Below, in pieces: positions 44,801 to 56,699 of a DNA stretch of 64,000 nt (its first letter is position 1; every line of letters starts with the position of its first letter). The notes below the pieces were generated by a model that ran no database searches, was not told the origin of the DNA, and saw only the letters and a program-made list of their open reading frames with translations. Both the position numbers and the translations under genes were made by a program. Source of the stretch: Agrypnia vestita (lineage: Eukaryota; Arthropoda; Insecta; Trichoptera; Phryganeidae); assembly GCA_016648135.1 (NCBI GenBank), contig JADDOH010001966.1, positions 150,575 through 214,574 of the forward strand, in the 5' to 3' direction.

Positions 44801-46150
44801 TTGTAGCTCTAAAGACGGATACAGAAGGTTTCTTTTATGGATACAGTTACGAATGTTGACGACTTTCTGCGTATGAAAAATGACGAGAAGTGTTGCAGAT
44901 AAACAAGATAAGAGGGTGTCGTGCACAATATGTGTTTGGGAGCTATATTTAATAACAGCACATTTTCCGGTATAATTGAGTGTCCTGATTCCAAAAATGT
45001 AATAAAATATACCCGCTCGCAAGTAATAAAATAATAATTATTCCCTTAAAATATTTGACAGATCAGCCTGGATCACCCATTTTATCTGTATTTTTACACG
45101 TATCTATGGATAAGTATTTGAATCATAGACAAACCGCATTCCACAAACCTATGGAACGCCCCCATAACTGCCTTATCACCAAACCATAACACAACGAGGT
45201 AAAACCCTGAGGGGCCGTAGCTGATAGAGACCCATTGACCCAAGCGTTCGAACAAAAATAGCAATCATTTTTACTTTTGCCACATCGTCATAGCAGTAAA
45301 CACAGGTGCCAAAATATACTTTGCTTTTATCACTATTACATGCATAAAAATGAGAATTGTTACATGAAATTTTATTGTTTTATCTGGTTAACATCAGTAC
45401 TGATTGATTACAGCGATGGTTTGACTCATTTGACGCGTTAATCGCATCTAAAATAGCGATTTCTAGGAAATGTATTTCTGTACGCTTACATAAGATTCAC
45501 ATTTGTTTTTAATGGACGACGATAGGCGAACAAATGCTTCAATCAAACTTAAAAGCGAGCAGATTAACTTTATTAATTTAATATAATGTGACTCGATCAA
45601 TTACAATTCCTTCGTTGTTAGACAGGCGTTTATAATTTGCACTGTTTACACCTGACATTGATATAAGGCTCAAGACTTGAGGCAGAAAGCGATCAGATGA
45701 ATTCCACTGTTTTCATTATAATTCACTGTTGAGAAATACAATATTAGCTCGCTGGAGAGCGACCAACTTTTAATTGACAAGTTTTCCATTTGTTTGGAAG
45801 TTCGTAATGCGTAAAGGTTTCGGAAAGCCTTCGAACTCGAATAATTAATAATTCATAAAAAACATTGTACCATTTGGTTTTCCGTACTTTTATGAACAGC
45901 CGTCGACTTGACGTCAATCGAATCAAGCTGTGGCATGCCTGAATGGGGCGGAACGCTGTCCTGAAACTACCTTGGACGCAATTAACGGAATACAATAAAA
46001 TTGTTGGTGAGGTCACGTGTTTGTGTATTTGTATAGACTACAGTGACGTGGTTGTGACGTTCGATTAGAAAATGAAGGAAAGCTATTATTGTAACCCAAT
46101 GTGAGGGATATAAAGATATAAAAGCAAAGGTAAAATAATTAAAAAAATTT
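44801..46150. other. No recognised gene
   Basis: AT-rich with a less AT-rich stretch at 45740-46030 (minus-strand frame 45744-46016, no known domain). Confidence 0.4.
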
Positions 46151-46164
46151 AAAACATATTTTGA

Positions 46165-46415
46165 ATGCAGTCACCGAGGATTACTAATTAATAATGTTTT
46201 AAATTCGAGATTTCGTAGGAAATACAAGCCTTCCTGAATCATGTTTCTACGTCACAAATTTAAATAAAATACTTTCCTCGTAGTTAAATGCAAAAGCAGC
46301 AATATACACTAAAAACAATCAAGGCCCAAGGATCTATCTTGTGACGAAATGGCCGATTCGTACTAAAGTGAGAGTTGTTGTCGATTTAAGACTAAAATGT
46401 TATAGAAAAAAAGGC
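46165..46415 (+). repeat. Dispersed repeat (copy A), without SINE
   Basis: 'tcaccgaggattactaatt', 'aggaaatacaagccttcc' and 'aaatggccgattcgtactaa' match 25426-25760 in order. It lacks the tRNA-derived insertion found there and serves as the empty site. Confidence 0.6.
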
Positions 46416-46599
46416 AATATACAATAATTTAAATAACAAATGCAGCAATGTCCACGATTTGGTAGCAAACACAGCAATATCTAATATTGAAACTAAAATA
46501 TTTATTTATACTCGTATATAAAATAAAATAGGTTTCACAGATTCCATAGAAATTTCCTTAAGAAGTAACTGCTTTTTTATAATTTTAATGATTATAGCG

Positions 46600-47065
46600 T
46601 TAACTTTGTGGTTGGATATCTTCTAACTTGCACTGTCCCAACTCACTACCTAGGTACCTAGGTAGGCTGTTGGGGTCGGATCTTTTAGTTCTCAGACTGT
46701 ATCTTCTTTGGTTCTGGGTATCGCTTTCATCCAGACTATTTCTTTGTAGTAATTTGGAGCATTAGTAATCCAGGAGTTTTTTGGTCTTCCTCTGAATGAC
46801 TGTTGATGAATTCCTCTGAATGATGTTGATGATTCCAGACATATTGCTTGCTTCACGGTGTAGTCTGGTGGTCTCCGTCTTATGCGCCCTTACCATTTTA
46901 ACTGTCATTCCTTCAGTTAACTGTTCATGTCCATGTGACCCCCAGGCTACCATGAATGCATGAACTTTTAATCCAATCTTTTAGTGTTACTCCTGTCGAC
47001 CACCTGAGCATTCGCATTTCTGCGATTTCGAGTTACTTGTCCAGCATTCGGAGTCTTACATTATT
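46600..47065 (-). pseudogene. RTE-like LINE, degenerate C-terminal region
   Basis: On the minus strand from about 47055: LEIAEMRMLRWSTGVTLKDW, then frame-shifted GSLGVTWT, KMVRAHKTETTRLHREASNM and QRKTKKLLDY. This order (AEMRMLRW, GSLGV, the W-x-GH-V region, then a basic RGRP region) is that of the segment after the RT in RTE-like LINEs. There are many stops and frameshifts, and it differs in subfamily from the 51.5-kb copy. Confidence 0.65.
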
Positions 47066-47504
47066 TTTTTAAAGTTTTATAGGCATTTTCGGGTCACACA
47101 ATTTCCCGTTATCCCTAAATATCATTCATCACACCTAGTTTACTTTGTGGTTGGATATAATTATAAATCAAATAAATTTAGCACTTCAATGAAATATTGC
47201 TTTAGTAGCTCTTATATGTACTATTGCTAGCGAAAAATTGTTGTTTTATGGAAAGGTGGTGCTAAATCCATTCATTAGGTGAAATAAATCTATATAGATT
47301 ATAAACTGTATTTTTACAATAATAATAATGTTTCATAACAAATCGATCTCCTTCTCAATGCAATATTCCGTATCTCTATAGGTAGAACGATTTTTAAAAT
47401 ATTGATTTATGAAATACTAAAAGTTGGCAGGATTTTTTCAAAGCTGAAGTTACTTCAGATGAAAAATATTCTGCGCCATCCACCGACTAAGCTTAGCACT
47501 TTTT

Positions 47505-50060
47505 TTATTTATGTTCTGAGAACACAGTTCCCGGATTCTCGGCACAGGGGGATACTTATTAAATAAGACAAATTATATAAGTCTCACAGAGACGAAGCTA
47601 TTTATAAGGGTAATGTGTATGGAAGTCTTTATAGGGAAGCCCAGGGCTAATGATCTGCATGGGCAGGCTTAGGTGATCACTTTACACGATGCAACTTTCA
47701 CAATTCCACCGCCAGAAATCCACACGTTATCAAATATTTGAATGTTGTACATGTGTTCTAAATCAGATTTGAAATCTAAATCACAACTGAAATCAATTCA
47801 AATGTACAATGCTAGAGAGATATCTAAAGTATAAAGCATGTTCCTATATGTATTCTAGTGTATATGTTAAATAATTCGGAAAACTATAAGTATAAGAATA
47901 TCATAATATGTACACTAGAAAGAATATTGTTTAATATTTCAAATTAAAAATATAAAGGTATCATAAACAATTACAAAATCTAAGTACGCTATGTCATGGG
48001 AGAGACTATATATGTCTCTAGCATAGTCCATTTCAATATATGAAAGAAACTGATTTAGAACATGTACAACTTTCATAATTTCGATAATGTTCTTACGGTG
48101 TAATTAATCAACGTTGCATTGAGTATTGTCATCACTTTTGCCAGCTCATGCAGATCATACATAAGTCCTAAGCAACCCTATAAAATGTACGATGTCCGAT
48201 AAAATAACGCGTAAGCATTTATAATATTTTTTTTAACAGTTAAACCTATTTTGTATAATTAAAGAATCATTATTGTATTCTCACCGGAATACGCCTCTCT
48301 GCCAAATTTCTGAGTGATTCTTGGCCAGGAAGTGGGTCAAATATTGGTTACAATATGTTGTGGTTGACAGATTAAAGTTAAATATTCCTGGCGAATCCTA
48401 GTGTAATGCAAGTAATTCGGATGAATTTCATTACACAAAAAAAGTATATTGCTCTCAAAATTCCGTAATCAATTGTAGATTTTCTCATTAGCGACATCTG
48501 TGGGGATTTAGGGGAATGAAAATGGCTTTGTACAGGCCGCATGGAAAGGCGGTTACAACTCATATGTGAAAGCTTGCCACACAATTTGAACATATATACA
48601 ACTTTAAAAAAAATAGTAAGCATGGTATATTCTATTATGGGTGGAAATGGCGAATGTTACATTGTGTAAAGTGATCACTTAAGCCAACCATAAGATAGGT
48701 CATAAGTCCTATGTAGACCCAAATGACTTCTATACCTACTTTCCCATAGGAAATACAGTTTCGTCTCTGTGAGATATTTATAATATACATTAATTGATTG
48801 AAATAAAAGTGTGTAAATGTTTAATAATGATCTTTCTGCAGTATTCTAGAAATTCGAAAATTCCATCACATTACAAAAACATAGCACAAAAGTGGCGTCA
48901 ATATCGAATCCGTCCGGTGTCTTTTACAAATTCATTATTAAAACCGAATCACCATTATTAGAACCGAGAAATGAAATATGTTCGTTGAAAGCTTTTGTCA
49001 CAAATAATAAAAACTTTATTAATTCAACTGAAATTTATACCGGGGAAATAATTTCCGTAAAAGCCTTCGAGAGGCAGGTTCGAATTGAAAGTCAGCCGCC
49101 GCGACGCGGGCGAGCTTATTGGTTACATAAAAGTCAATAGTAGTACGTCTACTTCCTTCCGGCGGAAGTGCGTGCCGAACCGCTCGCGCCCATCGCCACC
49201 CTTCTCTCTCTTTCATTATGTTAATGGTATTATTTAAATAATATTTGGCACTTATAATTAGCAAAGTTTTGCGGAGTAATCAAATTATTTCTCATCATCA
49301 ACGAATAAGTGTATATCGTAATTTTATTGTATAATTTTCTTCGTCTCAACATTTCGTACGTTTAAAAGTTTTCCAAGAGAATATTTCGTGTTCAGTAATT
49401 TTACAATCATCAGGAAAAAATAACATTGTGTTTGGGAATAATCATACATTTAAAAAAATCTTTATTAATTGACACCAATTATAGAAGTCTCATTGAGATG
49501 AAGCTATTTATATGGAAAATGTGTATAAACGTCTACAAGGTGACCCGGGGCTTATTATCTGTATGAACTGGCTTAAGTAATCACTTTATTAAATGCATCG
49601 TTCACAAATTTCAACATCTACATATTTTAGAAATTTTAAAAGTTGTATATATATGTTCGAGATAAGTTTATTAATTTTTTTTACTAATAATAAATATGAT
49701 TCATTAATAAATGAGTATATATGTACATTAACATTACAAAATATGAATGAAAAATGCATTAATAAAATAATTAGAACATTAAAACAAACACCAATATTTA
49801 AAAAATAAATAACAAGTCCTCAGACAGCAAATGTATGCTGGTGTAAGGGAACTTTATAATTAACTAAATAATTTCATGTATTCGAATGGACTGTGTTATA
49901 GATATCTATGGTCCTTCCCATGACATATAAAACCTTCCATACACGTTTACCATAGCTTCGTCTCTGTGGGACTTCTATAATATATCTTAATAAATAATTA
50001 TCCCTCTGTGGACAAAATCCAGTAAGTGTTCTCAGAACATATGTATAAAAATATTTTAAG
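47505..50060. mobile_element. Nested MITE cluster with GTCTCACAGAGAC termini
   Basis: The outer inverted phrases are 'atgttctgagaacac' with 'gggggatac' at 47513-47555 and 'ccctctgtgg' with 'gtgttctcagaacat' at 50000-50042. Inside are two pairs of inverted ends: 47571 with 48778 (arms of about 125 bp) and 49478 with 49985 (arms of about 50 bp), all beginning 'tataagtctcacagagacga' or close variants. A further inverted inner end lies at about 48140-48185. No transposase was found, so these are non-autonomous. Target duplications could not be settled, and the superfamily is unknown. Confidence 0.65.
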
Positions 50061-51030
50061 AAAAACTTTGTACTAACCACATTGAGAGTTTTTTTAACTT
50101 CTGCGGTTTCGACTGTAACTTCGTCGGGAAGGACGCACAATAATATCCATAAATGGAATTTGCAAATAAGAAGAAGTGAATTTTGACAGTGGGACATAAA
50201 AATAGGTTATTTGTTAAATTTAATTGGTTATTAATTAATGTTGATTTTGGGTTGAGGGATTTTTTCACTACCAAAATCCAACCCTGTCCCCAACGACAAA
50301 TAAGGCTACACCTTCGCCTAATATTTTAATAATTTGCAAATTTATTTTACCTATGTTCCTAATGGTACAATGATTTGAAAACCAGTAGACATATAAAAAC
50401 AATCGATATGGTTTATACAAAGTTTTTAGTTTTTTAAAATTATTTTGTATAATCAAATTTTTATTTCATTTTTTTAATTTAAAAAATGACATATCTGGAA
50501 GTTCTATGTATGACATTTTACATAATAGTTCGACATTGTAATGTAATAATAATAAGGACACAAAGTCATTTGCTATATTTGGCGTTTTAGTATTTTTTCA
50601 CTTCTATTTTGAAATTGTTAGTTGTCTATTGTGGTAGGTCGTTGTATAATTTTAATCCGTGATGGTCGTGATGGTCCTGTTTTTGTTTTGACTTGAGTAA
50701 TGTGATAGTTTTGAACCATTCTAGTGTAGTGTTGATGATTTTCGTGTATTTTGGGTAACTTCATGTCTTTGTTTTGTATTTTTCCATCTACTAGCTTGTG
50801 CATGAGTATTAATTAGTGTTTAGATTTTTATAATACTATCAACGTTTAATTGTGTTTTATTCAGTAAACCGTTACAGTTGATGTCAGGTATTTTAAACAT
50901 TATTTTCAGTATTTTATTAAGTTACTGAAGTGTTTCTTCAACGTTTTGTAAAAAAATATGTCTGAAATATTGAAAAAAAATGCAAACTTTTATATTGCAT
51001 AACTATTGATATTTGGTCATGGTTGTTTGA
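50061..51030. other. No recognised gene
   Basis: AT-rich. The minus-strand frame 50618-50803 is basic and contains 'KTGPSRPSRIKIIQRPTT', but it matches no known domain. Confidence 0.35.
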
Positions 51031-51115
51031 ATATTTTTAACTCATAATCAAGGCAGGAATCCACCTGTAAAGTATTGTGGACTAGCTCTGTTACACCCTG
51101 TATATTAGGTAGGTT
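51031..51115 (+). repeat. Repeat ending acaccctgtatat (copy 2)
   Basis: Shares 'aggcaggaatccacctgtaa' and 'agtattgtgg' with 43805-43845. Confidence 0.45.
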
Positions 51116-51483
51116 AGTATTCATATAACGCGGCATCCCACATATGTCTTCTTCTTCTTATAATAGATCGAAAATCGTTTCTTGTATTCAATGTATTTTT
51201 AATTAAAAAAATTTGGATTACTGATTTTTTTGCATAAACCTATTATTTTTTGGTACCTTGAACTCTTTATATACATATTTTGGCACTTGAGTAGTCAATT
51301 TTTTTCTTTAGAATTATTTTAATCATCATTTTCTGGGTAGTTTCTAATTTTGATATAGTGTTTTTATATGCCCCTCCCCATCCAATGATATCGTACTGTA
51401 ATTGAGATTAACAAAAACGTTATATATTATTTCAAGATTTTTCGGTAATTGGATGTTATATGATATATATCCAAATTTCAAAA

Positions 51484-51985
51484 ATAACTAACTAACTAAC
51501 TTACCATCACGACGTTTCCTCGTGGGGGTAGGCAGAGTGAATAGAGCGCCATAGTCTTCTGTCCTGACATACAACTCTCGCCTCAACCACATTCATACAT
51601 CTTCGCATGCAAGCTCGACGGTTGTTGAGGCTTCTAACGGGACCATCTTCCAGTATCTGGTTAATCTGGTCATGCCACGTCTTCCGCGGTCGCCCTCTCT
51701 TTCTGGCGCCGTCAACAATTGCATTATATATCTTTCTTACCATTCTTTCCTCATTCATTCGCTCAACATGCCAAAATCACCTGAGCGACCCTGTTTTAAT
51801 TCTATGATCGTTCTACGATCAGTTTTATATTCATTTCTATTATCTTCATTCATTCGCTCAACATGCCTAAACCACCTGAGCGACCCTGTTTTACATAATT
51901 CTATGAATTTGCTACGATCATCTTTACATTCATTTCTAATATCTTTATTCTTTACTCTATCATACATGGAAAACTTCAATTACAT
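51484..51985 (-). pseudogene. RTE-like LINE, C-terminal end with (GTTA)n tail and internal duplication
   Basis: On the minus strand: GSLRWFRHVERMNED, then a frame-kept degenerate second version (GRSGDFGMLSE), then RMVRKIYNAIVDGARKRGRP, RKTWHDQINQILEDGPVRSL and a stop after AYPHEETS (51507). A 95-bp segment is duplicated in tandem (cattcgctcaacatg at 51756 and 51851), which explains the doubled box. The 3' end is a (GTTA)n run at 51485-51500, typical of RTE elements. The RT and endonuclease domains are missing by 5' truncation. Same family as 29.6 and 62.5 kb. Confidence 0.82.
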
Positions 51986-52900
51986 GTTTTTTCCACTTAG
52001 ATTACTGTCTATTGTGAATCCAAAGTATTTAATATTACCTTTTTCTTCAGTGAATGGACATTTATATACCTTTATATATATACAAAAAGTGAATAAATAA
52101 ATATAATATCGTCATTTTCCACCAGCAACGTACAATGTTTGACAGAAGCATTTTAATCGATCTATTTTCGTAGCGGTCAGATTTTTTGTGTGGTACTGGG
52201 GTGTGAGCACCTCGATCCAATTTTAAAGAGTTACGTTAAAAGTTATAAGAGTAACGGTAAACCTACATAAAAACTAGTGAGAACTGTGCTCGTAAACTTG
52301 AACAGAATACGATAAAAGGGTACAAGACATCTTTGTAAGAAAATATCTTCGCGCAATTTACGACTTCGTAAACGACAATGGTGTCTACGGGGCAATGTTA
52401 TAACACAGACTTTCTGACGTGAAGGAGACACTGGAGTAGCAATATCAATTAAAACTGAAAGACTGCTGGTTGCGATGCCTGCATCGCTTGGAACACCTAG
52501 AACGTGCAAGTAAAAATATTCAGAGAAGATGGGAGAAGCCGGGCTGAGATGGTATTGATCACGCAAAGAAGAGAGCAGACGACCATGAAATATAGTCGAG
52601 ACTATGTGGAAGTCGCGCGTGAACTAAGGAGCGTCTTAATCCTAATATCAATCCTTAGAGAGAAGCTCCGAGTGCTAGTAAGATGTTTAAAGAAACAATT
52701 GAAACATAATATAATCTAAAATGTAAAAGGCAACAAGTGAAATCAGTATAACAGTCAGTACAAAAATTAGTATAAAGAAAATGGGATTTTTTATGACAGA
52801 ATTTTTTTATTAAAAATAAATAGAGAAGCGAACAATGAATACGTGTCACATCAATAAACTTACTGTTTTCAAACTAAGCTAAATGCTGTGCTATGGAAAT
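51986..52900. other. No clear gene; possible eroded LINE at 52240-52630
   Basis: Composition is less AT-rich at 52290-52640. The frame 52243-52566 (minus) and stop-broken plus-strand frames show no domain I can name. Confidence 0.35.
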
Positions 52901-52908
52901 AGGATTAA

Positions 52909-52990
52909 CTTGTTGGTCTGGAGTGAGGTTCGACCTCGCCGCCTTTGGATCACGAGGCGAGAGTCTTAACCACAAGACCAACAAGCTACT
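52909..52990 (-). repeat. tRNA-derived SINE head (copy 2)
   Basis: On the minus strand: 'cttgttggtcttgtggttaa', 'ctctcgcctcgtgatcc', and a T-arm-like 'gaggtcgaacctc'. The outer ends ttgttggtct and agaccaacaa pair perfectly over 10 bases, an acceptor-stem-like closure not seen in copy 1. The anticodon arm is distorted, so this is not an intact tRNA. Confidence 0.6.
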
Positions 52991-53329
52991 CTTGCATTGC
53001 AGTGCAGAATAAATAGACAGGCGCTGGAAAAGCTCTCTCTTCTTGCTCTCACGATTCATGCTTGTTATTCTAACTGTCAGCAGATTTCATGCGACTTATC
53101 ATTCACAGAAAGAAGCGCATTGGTGAGTCAGTCATGGCACGTAGGGTCAATCGTGTATCGTGTGACCGCCTAAGAAGATAAATCGAACCAGATCTGCTGA
53201 GTCTGCTGACTTTGTTGCCACTAGACCTAGACCACTAGACCATTTACTAGCGAAAACCGCAGATGCGGCATAAATTGTGCCCTAAAGGCTATTACAGCCA
53301 GTAGAAATCTGTCACACGAAACAAGACTA

Positions 53330-53550
53330 ACGGTATGGAAATTTCGTGTGTTCAGGTAGACAACTTTAACGGGAGTACAAGGTAGCGCTACTATAAAAAG
53401 GAGAGCGTCAGTTTTCGTGCTCTCTCTTCTTTTAACTAGCGTGCAGTTAGCCCTAGGTTTTTGTTAGAGTCGGTCGACACAAGTTATCTGAGAATATACT
53501 AGAGAAAACCGCAATCACCTAACTTTTATTTGGTGTCCGTATCCCGAGTT
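53330..53550 (+). mobile_element. LTR (copy 3, best preserved)
   Basis: 'ctactataaaaaggagagc' (TATA) is followed about 25 bases on by 'tcagttttcg', a plausible start site. Then come 'ctagcgtgcagttagcccta', 'gtcggtcgacacaag', 'gagaatatactagagaaaac' and 'ttttatttggtgtccgtatc'. The last contains TGGTGTCC, which could be a primer-binding site just past the LTR end. No gag or pol follows; a solo or truncated LTR is likely. Related pieces are at 15.2 kb (minus) and 18.3 kb (plus). Confidence 0.6.
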
Positions 53551-53599
53551 TGAACTACATTACAGAAGTGAAGCCTGGAATTGGAAACAAAAAAAAAGA

Positions 53600-53860
53600 A
53601 AGTAGAGTGACTGCGAAAGCGAAGAATATCATTGTATGATGGAGTGATGCATGAACAAATTAGGAATGAATGTAACGCTGACTGTAGCGTAGTTGATAGA
53701 ATAAAGAAAGGATTGCCGAGATTTTTTAGATCATGTGAAACGTACGGGGAAGCAGATGATGGTAAAGAAAATATATGAGGCGAGTGTTGAAGGCATTAGA
53801 AACAGGCTGCGTCTGGAAGAAAGTTTGATGGTAATACAGCTAGAAGTCAACCTAGCATTA
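53600..53860 (+). pseudogene. Degenerate RTE-like LINE C-terminal fragment
   Basis: 'DHVKRTGKQMMVKKIYEASV' and 'EGIRNR' at about 53720-53810 parallel 'RHVERMNE..RMVRKIYNAIVDGARKR' of the 51.5-kb copy, in the opposite orientation and with broken frames. Confidence 0.5.
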
Positions 53861-53958
53861 ACAAACTCTGCAACTTCGTATGTTACTTGGAAGTAATAAC
53901 TTATATAAATACACAATACATTTTAATTATTATAATATTAATATCGTCATTAATCCCG

Positions 53959-54515
53959 TCAATACATAGAACTCGACAAATTGTCACATTCCATTGCCAC
54001 AATTCTAATACTAATTATCAATCAAATTCTGTGATACACAGAATATTGGGGACAGGTAATGAATTTGGTTGTATGGTTGACATTTTCATCGACAGTCTGG
54101 AGAAAGTAAGGTTTACACTTAAAGAGGCAATACTGCTTCGTTACTGACTTCAACTATTAATATATACATGTAATGGTGAGTAATATACATTTTTTATACA
54201 CATTGCAGCTCTGTACTTTATATTTTTAATTTCTATACTCATGTTTTGGTGCTACTCCTGATACTTTTTATATTTTGCTACTTAGAACTTATATTGTTTA
54301 ATGTATTTTAATTTTATGTTATATTATTTATGTAAAAGTCTATACACATTGCTGCTCTGTACTTTATATTTTTAATTTTTATTCTCATTTTTTGGTGCCA
54401 TACAGATATTGTTTTTGTGTTATGTATGTGTTTTTTGAATTTTATATTATATTCTTTATGTAAAAGCCTATACCTAATGGGCGTTAACAAATAAAATAAA
54501 AAATAATTAAGTACC
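53959..54515 (+). pseudogene. R1/jockey-like LINE, RT C-terminal end and 3' UTR
   Basis: From 53959: SIHRTRQIVTFHCHNSNTNY, then SNSVIHRILGTGNEFGCMVD and IFIDSLEKVRFTLKEAI to a stop at 54145. This is the pattern closing many jockey/R1-group proteins (R-T-R, then N-S-x-x-x-R-x-L...N, then D-x-F). The 3' UTR has a tandem duplication of about 146 bp ('tatacacattgc' at 54195 and 54341). It ends 'gcgttaacaaataaaataaa', a usual terminus for these elements. Confidence 0.68.
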
Positions 54516-55025
54516 GCTAAAAAAGAAATGCGTTACAATACGTCATGAATCATAGACAAGTGACTACATTTTACAACTCTTTATCAAGACTTATACCCTC
54601 GAGTTCACTACATTCTCGGTTCAGATAATCGTACAGCTTAGTGAGAAGTCCTTGGCCCGTATCTGGGCCAGCTCGAGGGCAATAACATCCCCCAGCAAGG
54701 TCAGCTGTGACAGAAAGGGTGGATTGTTGGAACTCGACCTCAATCTCTAACTAATGAACCTCGCGGTCTGGCCGTCTGAAATACGAGAGATATTATTTTT
54801 ATTTACACTGATAATTGGTCTACCCCATTTTTTTACCCCATGAAACACAATTTTTTAAAGTGATTGTCATTGATAACGAAATAATAATATATTATAGCAG
54901 TATTCAAACCGTTTCAGGCGAATCTGTTCATTTATGTGTAAAATGAAACGGATATTTTAAAAGAACCGAATATTTCACAGACAAGCAAATCTTTCGCAAG
55001 CAAACGTTTCGCTGAAGTCTTGTCC
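54516..55025. other. No clear gene; GC-richer patch at 54590-54790
   Basis: The patch contains short complementary words ('gcccgtatctgggcc' at 54656) but no recognised coding sequence. Confidence 0.35.
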
Positions 55026-55029
55026 ATAT

Positions 55030-55110
55030 CGAACTGATTATTTCTTCCGAGGTCGTAAATTATATGCACTTTTTTGTGGAGTGTTCACTTCTTCTACGAT
55101 AGAGGTCGCC
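55030..55110 (-). mobile_element. Penelope-like terminus, family G (inverted partner of 57.2 kb)
   Basis: 'gtggagtgttcacttcttct' with 'atgcacttt' and 'gaactgattatt' is the inverted match of 57178-57245. Confidence 0.5.
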
Positions 55111-55194
55111 AGCAGTAGCAGTGTACTTTGATCTTGAACTATATTCATGTTTTTTTGATTAACAGTTTTGTAGTCTGAGGCTTGGATCGATATT

Positions 55195-55525
55195 TTTCGA
55201 TATTCTCATCGAAAGATATCGATCATGTCGGAAACCGCAGACAGCACAGCCCTATACCTTTTTTTGGGAGAATATTCTGGAAGCAGGCGCAAATATCTAT
55301 AAATAGAGGGAGAGACGCGATTTCTAACACTCTCCTCGTATCCCCGTTCATCCAGTGTTTTATAACTAGTCTTAAGTTTTTATTAAAAAGTATTGTTAAA
55401 AATCGGTGTATTCAAAAATTAAATAAATCTTGTAAGTATATTCCAAATTCTTCTTTTTATTCTCTGCTTCCCGAAATATATGTATATTCCAATATTTAGA
55501 TACCCCAGTATTTAAATATTGTGGT
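55195..55525 (+). mobile_element. Possible LTR
   Basis: A TATA box in 'ctataaatagagggagagac' (about 55298), a pyrimidine-rich start region, 'attaaataaatcttgtaag' (polyA signal) and, at about 55518, 'aatattgtggtgacccctt', in which TGGTGACCCC resembles a primer-binding site. No coding region follows and no second copy was found. Confidence 0.4.
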
Positions 55526-56080
55526 GACCCCTTAAATAAAAAATAAAGCCATAAAAAACAAAAAATACCAGACAACAAATATCCCCTCTCGCGCCCCCTA
55601 CCACAGTTTCTATGTGTATTTGTAATATTGAGTTGATTTTATATATGCTGTCTAAATTTGAGACCATGAATTCTTTGAGCACTTGATTCACTTCTTATAT
55701 AATTTTTAAATAACATAATAATAAAACAAGAGATATATCTCATCGCTCATCTTTCACTGTATCATTAAAAGATTTTTAAAAATATACTTACCGGTAAGTC
55801 AGTTTATCAAAAACCGGAAAAGTATGCCCTTGAACAAAGCCAGTCGGAAGAGGAACATTACTAGCGCTCGTCTTTATCTTCTTGGATCCTCATCTAATTG
55901 AGATGCTGCAGGCTACTATATCGGTGATCACACAAACTTTATAACAATTTTCACTTAAAGTAGAAGACACGATTGGTACAACCATATGTCACATCCAACT
56001 CTAATAAACACATCACAATCTCCACGCGTTCGGAAGGAAACTAAGTTGGTCCGTTCAATTGAATGAAATTAATTAAGATA
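55526..56080. other. No recognised feature
   Basis: AT-rich, no coding signature. Confidence 0.35.
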
Positions 56081-56420
56081 AATTGTAGAAGACTCACAGA
56101 GACGAAATTATTTATATGAGAAACATGTATGGAAGTCTTTTACATCTATGTATACTAACTAGTTCAGGATTAAAGACTACAGATGTCCCCAGCATAGTCA
56201 TTTTAAATAAACGAAAGGTCTTCAGATTTGGAAAATATAAAGAACTTTCAAAAATTTGATAATGCATGGATGTTCTTACGATGGAATTGGTGAAGACTTC
56301 TTAAATTTATCTTAATTAATTAAGCATTCCTCTGGAGATAAAAAATTATTGAGGAATGAAATTAGTGCAGTGAATGAGTTCTGAACCCAATTTGCATCCA
56401 CAAAGGTTAACACTTTAAAA
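56081..56420 (+). mobile_element. MITE-like element with GTCTCACAGAGAC-type terminus (copy 4)
   Basis: Starts 'ttgtagaagactcacagaga' and continues 'gagaaacatgtatggaagtc'. 'cctctggagataaaaaatta' with 'gagttctgaac' at 56328-56390 resembles the outer phrases of the 47.5-50.1-kb cluster. Diverged. Confidence 0.45.
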
Positions 56421-56699
56421 TAGTCAAACTTTACTCCTCGACGAATCGGTGGCAACTGGCAAGCAGTCGACCAAGGGTTAGTAAGAAATTCCGTAGAACA
56501 TTGATCAAATGTAACATTCACATACGCACGTCGGTAGAAAAGTGTTCATTAAAATTCTATTATGAATATTGATTGTCTTTGCTTTCCATATTTGATAAGG
56601 TAAATCATTCCATTTAATTACTACGCTATTTCTCGTCCATTCTTTGCAAACTGCCTATGTTTGTTTATCCAAGTTCATACACATTATCAAATACGCATC

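Noticed and set aside
44474..45022. 182-residue minus-strand open frame, the longest on that strand without N
   Set aside because: The plus strand carries a recognisable LINE segment (WLGHMLRMPEKRIP) here; the minus frame has no domain and is a shadow.
54600..54790. Possible tRNA-derived or exon-like GC-richer patch on the minus strand
   Set aside because: An A/B-box pair could not be placed at proper spacing, and the frames after the possible acceptor are short and stop-broken.
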